Shown here in pieces: positions 1 to 5,358 of a DNA stretch of 7,506 nt (position 1 is its first letter; every line of letters begins with the position of its first letter). The notes under the pieces are model-generated. The model saw only the letters and a list, made by a program, of their open reading frames with translations. It did no database searches and had not been told where the DNA came from. Made by a program: the position numbers and the translations under genes. Source of the DNA: DASZZV01 sp035544835 (lineage in GTDB: Bacteria; Acidobacteriota; Thermoanaerobaculia; Gp7-AA8); assembly GCA_035544835.1 (NCBI GenBank), contig DASZZV010000447.1:1-7506 (forward strand). The letters run 5' to 3'.

Positions 1-588
1 CGACAGGACCTGAATGACGCGACGAATCTCCTCGTCGCGCCCGATTACGGGATCGAGTTTTCCGCGTCGCGCCAGGGCCGTCAAATCTCGCGCGTAGCGC
101 TCGAGAGCCTGATACTTGTTCTCCGGATTCTGATCGGTGACGCGCTGAGTGCCGCGCACCGACTGCAATGCTTTCAGGACGCCATCGCGAGTGACTCCGG
201 AACGCGACAGAATCTGGGCCGCCGTCGTCTCCTTCGCTTCGGTAATTCCGATGAGCAGGTGCTCGGTGGAGACGAATTCGTCATGAAAACTCTCAGCCGA
301 GGCAAAGGCAGCATCGAAGACCTTGCGGAGGGCAGGGGACATGGCTGGCTCGCCGGAAGCACCGAGCACTTTGGATCTCTTCGTGAGCTCGGCGGTTGTC
401 GCCATCTCCACAGACGAAGGGCTCACACCGAGCTTGTTGAGAATCGGTGAGACCACGCCTCCTTCCTGCCGGAGCAGACTCATGAGAAGGTGCTCCGGGG
501 TGAACTCGGCATGACCCGATTCCCGTGCGAAGTTCTGTGCCTCGACCACTGCTTCCTGGGCTTTTACTGTAAGTTTGTTTATATTCAT
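1..588 (-). CDS. clpB: ATP-dependent disaggregase ClpB, N-terminal part (runs off left edge)
   Basis: ClpB is the cytoplasmic AAA+ chaperone that threads aggregated protein through its ring, working with DnaK. Only the first 196 codons are visible. The start MNINKLTVKAQEAV is typical of the family. The Clp N-terminal domain follows as two similar halves, marked by FTPEHLL (residues 29-35) and VSTEHLL (106-112). The segment LTALARRGKLDPVIGRDEEI then leads into the first AAA+ domain. The Walker A motif lies beyond the window, so intactness of the rest cannot be judged. The ATG at 586-588 is chosen because GAGGT (minus strand, 595-599) sits six bases upstream and because it gives the family N-terminus. 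The gene reads away from the fumarase genes, so the repeats at 726-1032 lie between two divergent genes. ClpC/ClpA are less likely because of the N-terminus and the RRGKLDPVIGRDEEIRR linker, but they share this domain. Confidence 0.95.
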   Translation of the reverse strand, partial: MNINKLTVKAQEAVVEAQNFARESGHAEFTPEHLLMSLLRQEGGVVSPILNKLGVSPSSVEMATTAELTKRSKVLGASGEPAMSPALRKVFDAAFASAESFHDEFVSTEHLLIGITEAKETTAAQILSRSGVTRDGVLKALQSVRGTQRVTDQNPENKYQALERYARDLTALARRGKLDPVIGRDEEIRRVIQVLS

Positions 589-621
589 TGGTTTACCTCG
601 TAGTTTCAACCAACATTGATG

Positions 622-652
622 ATAGTAGACTAAGATTCGTAAACCGATACAA
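622..652 (-). promoter_or_regulatory. possible sigma70-type promoter of clpB
   Basis: On the minus strand, TTGTAT (647-652) and TACTAT (622-627) resemble -35 and -10 boxes. The 19-base spacer is longer than ideal. This would give a leader of roughly 25-30 bases before the clpB start. The local sequence is clearly more AT-rich than its surroundings. I do not see a CIRCE element or a convincing sigma32 heat-shock promoter, either of which might be expected for clpB. A 7-bp inverted repeat (ggtttac at 590-596, gtaaacc at 639-645) brackets the region. Confidence 0.3.
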
Positions 653-725
653 TTTGCCCGGCATTTCCTCGGTGCAAGAAAGGGCGCATATTGGGGTGAA
701 GAATTTTACGCGGCTTTCCCGACGC

Positions 726-819
726 CGTCATCCTGAGCCGCAGCGAAGGATCTCAAGATAGGAACGATCTGAATTCAGATCCCGTTGCAGGAGATCCTTC
801 GCTGCGGCTCAGGATGACG
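726..819. repeat. 29-bp perfect inverted repeat with nested palindrome (REPIN/MITE-like)
   Basis: The left arm (726-754) begins cgtcatcctgagccgcagcg. The right arm (791-819) is its exact reverse complement. The 36-base centre carries a second perfect 16-bp palindrome, GATCTGAATTCAGATC (766-781). The whole unit can fold as a long stem topped by a smaller stem. The core 'GTCATCCTGAG...GAAGGATCT' resembles short dispersed repeats I recall from several GC-rich bacterial genomes; that is memory, not a search. No coding frame is plausible here and no U-tract follows the stem, so a mobile or REP-like element fits better than a terminator. Confidence 0.85.
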
Positions 820-904
820 AGTTTGTTTCTGTATCTCAAGAACGCATCGTCGTATCCCGCCTGGGATGATCACTGATTTGCGTTAGCCTCGAAATGCGCG
901 CACC

Positions 905-1032
905 CCGGAGTGGCGACATCCTGTCGCCTGGCCCGGCGGCGTCCCGCGCCGCCGCCCCAGATTCAGGTCGCTCCTCAAGAACGGCGCCGCGGGACGGCGC
1001 CGGGCCAGGCGGCAAAGATGCCGCCACTCCGG
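905..1032. repeat. inverted pair of double hairpins with compensatory changes (REPIN-like)
   Basis: The arms are 905-953 (49 bases) and 983-1032 (50 bases), separated by 29 bases. Each arm contains two small hairpins. On the left these are 912-928 (GGCGACA/TGTCGCC) and 935-953 (GGCGGCG/CGCCGCC). On the right they are 983-1001 (GGCGCCG/CGGCGCC) and 1008-1025 (GGCGGCA/TGCCGCC). Compared with each other, the two arms differ by one base pair changed on both sides in each hairpin type, plus changes in the loop of the outer hairpin. All stems are preserved. This doublet architecture is that of REP/REPIN elements. It lies upstream of the fumarase genes and is unrelated in sequence to the repeat at 726-819. 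Confidence 0.85.
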
Positions 1033-1079
1033 ACAACCCAGCCGCCGAAAACCCTGGGGGCGCAAATCCAGCAACCGTC

Positions 1080-1109
1080 TTGCCCCCCGTTCTCTACAGA
1101 CGTTAGACT
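1080..1109 (+). promoter_or_regulatory. possible promoter of the fumarase genes
   Basis: TTGCCC (1080-1085) and TAGACT (1104-1109), 18 bases apart, match sigma70 boxes at about four of six positions each. They leave about 30 bases before the ATG at 1141, just downstream of the 905-1032 repeat. A weak match in GC-rich DNA, so only suggestive. Confidence 0.25.
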
Positions 1110-1140
1110 CAATCGTCGTTCACCCTTTGCGGGAGACCCC

Positions 1141-2055
1141 ATGAGCGCCATAGCCGAAGTGATTCAAGGACCGAGCGTCGACACTGCGCTCTTCGACAGC
1201 CTTCTCGAATTGATCCGCCGGACCAGCACCATCCTGCCCGATGACGTGGTGCGGGCAGTGACCGCCGCTCGGGGGGTGGAAGCAGAAGGATCGAACGCCG
1301 AGATGGCGCTGAACGTGATTGGCTGCAATATTGGACTCGCTCGCGAGAGCTCACTCCCGCTCTGCCAGGATACGGGGACGATCCTTTTCTACGTGCACAC
1401 GCCGGTCGGGTATGACCAGATCGCATTCGAGGACACGGCTGTCGAGGCAGTGCGGGCGGCGACGAAGAAGGGCTATCTGCGACAGAACAGTGTCGACTCC
1501 GTGACCGGGAAAAACACGGGCGACAACACCGGTCCCGGTTCTCCGGTTTTTCACATCCATCAGTGGCGCGAGCCGTATGTGGAAGTCAAGCTGATGCTCA
1601 AGGGCGGCGGCTGCGAAAACATGAACGCCCAGTACTCACTGCCCCACCCGGACTTCGGTGGGCGCGATCTGAAAGGAGTCGAGAACGCCATCATCGACTG
1701 CATTCTGCAGGCCCAGGGTCAGGGCTGTGGTCCCGGAATTCTCGGCGTCTGCATCGGTGGTGACCGCGGAACGGGATATGGTTTCGCGAAAGAGCAGTTG
1801 CTTCGAACCCTCGATGACACGAACCCCGATCCCGTCCTGGCCGAATTGGAAGCGCGTGTAGTGGAGAAGGGCAATCAATCCGGGATCGGTCCGATGGGCT
1901 TCGGTGGCAAGACCACGTTGCTGGCCTGCAAGATCGGTAAACAGAATCGCCTTCCCGCCTCCTTCTTCGTGTCGGTCGCCTACATGTGCTGGGCGTATCG
2001 ACGCCGCGGCGCCGCGCTGGGGGAGAGTGGTGAGGTGAGGGAGTGGCTGTATTGA
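1141..2055 (+). CDS. class I fumarate hydratase, alpha subunit (two-subunit TtdA/FumA-N type)
   Basis: Catalytic, iron-sulfur-binding half of a heteromeric class I hydro-lyase that interconverts fumarate and malate in the cytoplasm. The 304-residue length matches the family (about 280-310). Family blocks in order: GCNIG (residues 61-65), CQDTG (75-79), KNTGDNTGPGSP, KGGGCENMN (154-162), QGCGPGILGVCIGGDR (194-209) and YMCWAYRRR near the end. By alignment from memory with E. coli TtdA and FumA, C75, C196 and C283 are the likely 4Fe-4S ligands; C158 is also conserved. The ATG at 1141 is chosen because GGGAG (1131-1135) precedes it by five bases. The same frame is open back to 910, but that extension only translates the 905-1032 repeat. 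The beta subunit follows after 22 bases. Members of this family can be tartrate dehydratases; fumarase is preferred because an aspartase lies downstream. Activity would be oxygen-sensitive if it follows the family. Confidence 0.93.
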   Translation: MSAIAEVIQGPSVDTALFDSLLELIRRTSTILPDDVVRAVTAARGVEAEGSNAEMALNVIGCNIGLARESSLPLCQDTGTILFYVHTPVGYDQIAFEDTAVEAVRAATKKGYLRQNSVDSVTGKNTGDNTGPGSPVFHIHQWREPYVEVKLMLKGGGCENMNAQYSLPHPDFGGRDLKGVENAIIDCILQAQGQGCGPGILGVCIGGDRGTGYGFAKEQLLRTLDDTNPDPVLAELEARVVEKGNQSGIGPMGFGGKTTLLACKIGKQNRLPASFFVSVAYMCWAYRRRGAALGESGEVREWLY

Positions 2056-2077
2056 GCACCCAACCAGCAACGACACC

Positions 2078-2653
2078 ATGGCCCAGATAAAACTAGCCAC
2101 GCCGATCGACGAAGCAACCATCCGCACGCTGCATGTCGGCGATACCGTATCGATTTCGGGGCGCCTGTACACGGGGCGTGACGGCGTGCATCACCGCATC
2201 CACACCGGCACGAAACCACCTGTCGATCTTTCCGGGCAAATCATCTACCACTGCGGACCGGTCATGATGAGAGAGGGTGATCAGTGGGTGTGTAAGGCTG
2301 CCGGTCCCACCACCAGCTCGCGCGAAGAGCCCTACCAGTGGGAAGTCATGCGCGACTACGGCATCCGCGGAGTGATCGGAAAAGGCGGGATGGGAGACAA
2401 GACCCTCGCCGCCTGTCGTGAGTATGGCGCGGTGTACATGCATGCAGTCGGCGGCGCCGCCCAGGTCTGCGCTGCCGCGATCAAGCGCGTCGACGGTGTC
2501 GACTGGATGGACCTCGGCAGCCCGGAAGCGATCTGGCACCTCTGGGTCGAGGACTTCACGGCCATCGTTACCATGGACGCGCACGGGGAGAGCCTTCACA
2601 AGAAAATATTCGAGGAGTCCAAGCAGCGTCTCGACGCCTTGAAGGCGGTGTAG
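2078..2653 (+). CDS. class I fumarate hydratase, beta subunit (TtdB/FumA-C type)
   Basis: Partner of the alpha subunit; in single-chain class I fumarases it corresponds to the C-terminal domain. The 191-residue protein shows the family blocks YHCGP (57-61), AGPTTSSR (75-82, expected substrate-binding loop), GIRGVIGKGGMGDKT (95-109) and AVGGAA (123-128). A typical beta subunit is about 180-205 residues, so it looks complete. The ATG at 2078 has no good Shine-Dalgarno sequence. Translation is probably helped by ribosomes finishing the alpha subunit 22 bases upstream. The stop codon (2651-2653) is followed at once by heptamer repeats on the opposite strand. Tartrate dehydratase is the main alternative. 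Confidence 0.93.
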   Translation: MAQIKLATPIDEATIRTLHVGDTVSISGRLYTGRDGVHHRIHTGTKPPVDLSGQIIYHCGPVMMREGDQWVCKAAGPTTSSREEPYQWEVMRDYGIRGVIGKGGMGDKTLAACREYGAVYMHAVGGAAQVCAAAIKRVDGVDWMDLGSPEAIWHLWVEDFTAIVTMDAHGESLHKKIFEESKQRLDALKAV

Positions 2654-2672
2654 TGCTCGTTGCTCGTTGTTC
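2654..2672 (-). repeat. short array of GAGCAAC heptamers, reverse orientation
   Basis: Directly after the beta-subunit stop codon the plus strand reads TGCTC-GTTGCTC-GTTGTTC, i.e. about 2.7 copies of the reverse complement of GAGCAAC, the last with one mismatch. The same heptamer is repeated eight times in the forward orientation at 3101-3156, so the two arrays form the outermost layer of the intergenic mirror structure. Confidence 0.8.
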
Positions 2673-2693
2673 GTGCGCCGCCCAGTTTTGTCC

Positions 2694-3067
2694 CGGGCGG
2701 TTGTAGCGGCGCGCAGAGCGCGCCGACTGGAGTTTGGCCATTCGTGGGCCTGGCCCGGAGGGCCAGTAAGCTGGTAGCCAGTGGTGAGCGAAGCGAACCA
2801 CTGGCTGACGTCACGAATCAATCATTTGCTTGAAGTTTCACCGAGCCCCGGCAGGGGCGAAAGCCGCCACCGGATGCCTCGATTGGACGCGCTCTTTCTG
2901 TCGATCGCTCGCGCCCCTGCCGGGGCTCTGAAAAAGAAAAGAATCGTTATGATCCCGCGTCCAGTGGTTCGCTTCGCTCACCACTGGCTACCAGCTTACT
3001 GGCCCTCCGGGCCGCCCACGAATGGCCAAACTCCAGGGCGCCTTCTGCGCGCCGCTACAACCGCCCG
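2694..3067. repeat. ~110-bp inverted repeat pair (MITE/REPIN-like) with internal hairpins
   Basis: The left arm (2694-2804, 111 bases) and right arm (2961-3067, 107 bases) are near-perfect reverse complements separated by 156 bases. They differ in only two small blocks: GCGCGCCGA against AGGCGCC, and an extra CT on the left. Each arm has its own small hairpins. On the left these are 2708-2724 (GGCGCGC/GCGCGCC), 2750-2766 (CTGGCCC/GGGCCAG) and 2776-2806 (AGCCAGTGGT/ACCACTGGCT). The right arm keeps the last (2961-2987) but has damaged forms of the other two. No transposase or credible coding frame lies inside; the open frame at 2781-3092 just reads through the repeats. A transcript from the fumarase genes into the next gene would fold into a very long stem here. 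Confidence 0.9.
2843..2928. repeat. 17-bp GC-rich inverted repeat nested inside the larger pair
   Basis: GAGCCCCGGCAGGGGCG (2843-2859) and its exact reverse complement (2912-2928) are 52 bases apart. Each arm is itself a small hairpin (GCCCC/GGGGC with a four-base loop). It is unrelated in sequence to the flanking ~110-bp arms and looks like another REP doublet sitting in their centre, either inserted there or part of a composite unit. Confidence 0.8.
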
Positions 3068-3100
3068 TTATGATGATTCACACCAGTTATGATTCCTGAC

Positions 3101-3156
3101 GAGCAACGAGCAACGAGCAACGAGCAACGAGCAACGAGCAACGAGCAACGAGCAAC
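3101..3156 (+). repeat. eight perfect tandem GAGCAAC heptamers
   Basis: Eight uninterrupted seven-base units (56 bases) are followed by the degenerate unit GGAGAAC (3157-3163). The array ends at the ribosome binding site of the lyase gene at 3173. Read in frame it encodes EQRATSN repeats, and that frame is open from an ATG at 3089 into the lyase. The ATG at 3089 lacks a ribosome binding site and lies within TATGAT, so the array is more likely leader DNA than protein. Perfect tandem arrays of this length are prone to gain or lose copies. Confidence 0.95.
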
Positions 3157-3163
3157 GGAGAAC

Positions 3164-3167
3164 GGAG
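3164..3167 (+). promoter_or_regulatory. ribosome binding site that fixes the lyase start
   Basis: GGAG, five bases before the ATG at 3173, is the best Shine-Dalgarno match in the region. A second GGAG at 3157-3160 lies in the degenerate last heptamer unit. This supports starting the lyase at 3173 and not at the in-frame ATG at 3089. Confidence 0.7.
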
Positions 3168-3172
3168 AGCGG

Positions 3173-4708
3173 ATGCCCACAAAAGCAAAGTACCGAAAAG
3201 AACACGACACGCTCGGCGATGTCGAGGTTCCTGCGAATGCCCTATACGGCGCGCAGACGCAGCGGGCCGTGGAGAACTACCCGGTCAGCGGACTTCGCGA
3301 GCACCCGGCCTTTATCCGCTCTTTTCTTCTCCTGAAGAAAGCGGCGGCGCTCGCCAACAACGAGCTCGGCGTGTTGAAAGATCGGCTGGCCCGAGCCATC
3401 AGTGGCGCCGTCGACGAACTGACTGGTGACGATTCGATTCCGTTCGACAGGGCCGCCCAGCATGCCGGTCGCGGCAAGTCCGACGAGGAGGAGCGCGAGG
3501 ACGATCTTCGTTATGTGCCCTTCAAGATCCCCTCGCCCTACATCGCCCCGGAGCATCGCGGTCAGTTCGTAGTCGATGTGTTCCAGGCCGGTGCCGGAAC
3601 GTCGTTCAACATGAACTGCAACGAGGTCATCGCCAACCTCGCTACGGTGGCGCTGGGCGGAAAGATCGGCGAGTACAAGCTGGTCCATCCCAATGACCAC
3701 GTCAACATGTCACAGTCGACCAACGACGTCTTTCCCTCGGCGACCCGGATTGCGACGCTACTGCTGCTGCGTGAGTTGTTTCCAGCCCTCGATTCACTGG
3801 CCTTCGCTCTCGATACAAAGGGCGACGAGTTTTCGACAGTCATCAAGTCTGGGCGGACACACCTTCAGGATGCCGTTCCCATCACCCTAGGTCAGGAGTT
3901 CAAAGCGTACGCTGCGGCGATGCGGCGGGCCACGCGTCTCCTCTACGAGTCGGCAGCGGAGCTTCGGCCCCTCGGAATCGGCGGATCAGCGGTAGGAACG
4001 GGAATCAATACACCGGACGGCTATCGCTATACGGTCGTCAAGTACTTGACTGTTCTGACGGGGCTGGAGCTTTCCTCGATCGAGGATCTTCGCGAGGGTA
4101 TGCAGTCGCAACTGCCGGTCGTGGCCGTCTCCTCGGCACTCAAGAATCTCGCGCTGGAGCTCAGCCGCGTGACCAACGACCTCCGCCTGCTCGCTTCCGG
4201 TCCTCTGACCGGCCTGTCCGAGATCACGCTGCCGTCCGTCCAGCCCGGTTCTTCGATCATGCCCGGCAAGGTCAACCCCTCCATGCTGGAGTGCATGAAC
4301 CAGATCTGCTTTCATGTGATCGGATCAGACACGACCATCTCGTATGCCTCTCAGGCCGGCCAGCTCGAGCTCAACGTGATGATGCCGCTCATGGCCTACG
4401 AGCTACTCTTCTCGATCGACATTCTGAAAAACTATCTGCCCACTTTCGTGCAGAAATGTGTGTCTGGAATCGGCGCCGACCGGGAGCGGTGTGAGGCCTA
4501 CTTCATCACCTCGCCTTCACTGGCTACGGCGCTGAATCCCTTGATCGGCTATGAGAAAGCCGCCGCAATTGCGAAAGAATCGGCAAAGACGAAGAAACCG
4601 ATTCCCGACTTGCTTCGAGAGAAGAAACTCCTCACCCCAAAACAGATCGCCGAGATTTTCACTCCCGATTCTCTGACGGGGCAGGCTGACAAGAAAGTTC
4701 GCCAGTAA
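3173..4708 (+). CDS. aspA: aspartate ammonia-lyase (aspartase/fumarase superfamily) with N-terminal-domain insertion
   Basis: Homotetrameric cytoplasmic lyase expected to convert aspartate to fumarate and ammonia. It has 511 residues from the ATG at 3173; relatives have about 460-480. Superfamily blocks: GAGTS (140-144), QSTND (substrate-site S182, T183), SGRTHLQDAVPITLGQEF (T229, H230) and GSSIMPGKVNP (359-369; catalytic S360, K366, N368). These residues sit exactly 42 positions later than in FumC/AspB numbering as I recall it (T101, T141, H188, S318, K324). The extra residues therefore all lie before residue 140, mainly an acidic stretch at about 87-129 containing SDEEEREDD. GAGTS, the 'VGTGINTP' form and the segment NQICFHVIGSDTTISYASQAGQLELNV favour aspartase. 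The N-terminal GAQTQRAVENY is more fumarase-like, so class II fumarase remains possible. A class I fumarase just upstream makes a second fumarase less needed. Transcription may come through from the fumarase genes or from inside the repeats. Confidence 0.7.
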   Translation: MPTKAKYRKEHDTLGDVEVPANALYGAQTQRAVENYPVSGLREHPAFIRSFLLLKKAAALANNELGVLKDRLARAISGAVDELTGDDSIPFDRAAQHAGRGKSDEEEREDDLRYVPFKIPSPYIAPEHRGQFVVDVFQAGAGTSFNMNCNEVIANLATVALGGKIGEYKLVHPNDHVNMSQSTNDVFPSATRIATLLLLRELFPALDSLAFALDTKGDEFSTVIKSGRTHLQDAVPITLGQEFKAYAAAMRRATRLLYESAAELRPLGIGGSAVGTGINTPDGYRYTVVKYLTVLTGLELSSIEDLREGMQSQLPVVAVSSALKNLALELSRVTNDLRLLASGPLTGLSEITLPSVQPGSSIMPGKVNPSMLECMNQICFHVIGSDTTISYASQAGQLELNVMMPLMAYELLFSIDILKNYLPTFVQKCVSGIGADRERCEAYFITSPSLATALNPLIGYEKAAAIAKESAKTKKPIPDLLREKKLLTPKQIAEIFTPDSLTGQADKKVRQ

Positions 4709-4746
4709 CCTCGCTCGGTTTTACTTTTTCAATTTTCAATTTCCCC

Positions 4747-4752
4747 GGAGGT
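4747..4752 (+). promoter_or_regulatory. strong ribosome binding site supporting a TTG start
   Basis: GGAGGT lies five bases before TTG at 4758. It is the strongest Shine-Dalgarno sequence in the window and compensates for the non-ATG start. No ATG is available near the expected N-terminus: the first in-frame ATG would remove the first beta strand (RIFIAS). Confidence 0.8.
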
Positions 4753-4757
4753 ATCTT

Positions 4758-5333
4758 TTGACACGGATCTTCATCGCTTCGACGATACCGGGTGTGGTGC
4801 GAGAGGCGGTCGGTCGGGCCATGCATCCCTTGCGCGACAAGCTCCCGGAGGCGTCATGGACCAAAACCGAGACCTATCACCTCACCTACGCTTTTCTCGG
4901 CGATCAGGAGGAGAGCAGGTTGCCGCCGGTGTATGAGGCACTCGAGGGACGATTGGCCGGTACCAACGGTATCGCCGCGCGCTTTGCCGATGCCGGGTTC
5001 TTCCCGTCGATGGCGAGACCACGTGTCGGTTGGATCGCTCTCGAGCCGGCCGAGCTCATTTCCTCCATCGCGGTGGAAGTAAGAGCTGCGCTGGAGGAGT
5101 GTGGTGTGGCCTTCGAGGCAAAGCCGTTCACGCCGCACCTGACCCTGGTGCGCCCCAGGACGCGCTGGCGAGCCAGGGACTGCGACCGGTTTGCGGCCGC
5201 GACGGCCGACATCGCATCGCGGGAGTTTCGCATCGAGTCGGTCTCGGTGTTCTCGAGCAAGCTCTCGCCCAACGGAGCCAGGCACGACGAGCTGCGCAGG
5301 ATTCCGTTCACCAGCGAGATCGGCGGCCAGTAG
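4758..5333 (+). CDS. thpR: RNA 2',3'-cyclic phosphodiesterase (2H family, ThpR/LigT)
   Basis: Small cytoplasmic 2H phosphoesterase of 191 residues, the usual family length. Both signature HxT motifs are present: HLTYAFLG with H41/T43, and HLTLVR with H127/T129. The two histidines are the expected catalytic pair that opens 2',3'-cyclic phosphates to 2'-phosphates; the same fold shows 2'-5' RNA ligase activity in vitro. The N-terminal RIFIAS strand and the 'VSVFSSKLSPNGARHDELRRIPF' end (residues about 161-183) also fit ThpR. The start is TTG. The 49-base gap after the lyase gene is T-rich but has only a weak 4-bp stem, so co-transcription is possible. It converges on the minus-strand gene ending at 5359, with 25 bases between stop codons. 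The cellular role of this family remains unclear. Confidence 0.92.
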   Translation: MTRIFIASTIPGVVREAVGRAMHPLRDKLPEASWTKTETYHLTYAFLGDQEESRLPPVYEALEGRLAGTNGIAARFADAGFFPSMARPRVGWIALEPAELISSIAVEVRAALEECGVAFEAKPFTPHLTLVRPRTRWRARDCDRFAAATADIASREFRIESVSVFSSKLSPNGARHDELRRIPFTSEIGGQ

Positions 5334-5358
5334 CGGCAGATATCGCCTTACTCGGATT

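Noticed and set aside
854..867. Small ATCCC/GGGAT hairpin as a terminator or regulator
   Set aside because: A five-bp stem with a four-base loop and no U-tract; expected by chance in this sequence.
910..1140. N-terminal extension of the fumarase alpha frame back to an ATG at 910
   Set aside because: It translates the 905-1032 hairpin repeat, has no family similarity and no ribosome binding site; the ATG at 1141 has GGGAG and gives the normal family length.
1636..2172. 178-codon minus-strand frame across the fumarase alpha/beta junction
   Set aside because: Overlaps two well-supported genes on the other strand and has no recognisable motif.
2093..2821. 242-codon minus-strand frame opposite the fumarase beta gene
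   Set aside because: It is the antisense shadow of a clearly recognised gene and runs into the repeat region.
2781..3092. Open frame inside the intergenic inverted repeats
   Set aside because: It reads through both arms and the centre of the repeat, with low-complexity content and no recognisable domain.
3101..3156. CRISPR-like array
   Set aside because: The units are seven bases with no spacers; this is a simple tandem repeat and no cas gene is present.
3089..3172. 28-residue N-terminal extension of the lyase (EQRATSN repeats)
   Set aside because: The ATG at 3089 has no Shine-Dalgarno sequence and lies in a TATGAT motif; the extension is only the heptamer array in frame, and the start at 3173 has GGAG and matches relatives.
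4706..4735. Possible terminator after the lyase gene
   Set aside because: Only a 4-bp AACC/GGTT stem precedes the T-rich stretch; too weak to call.
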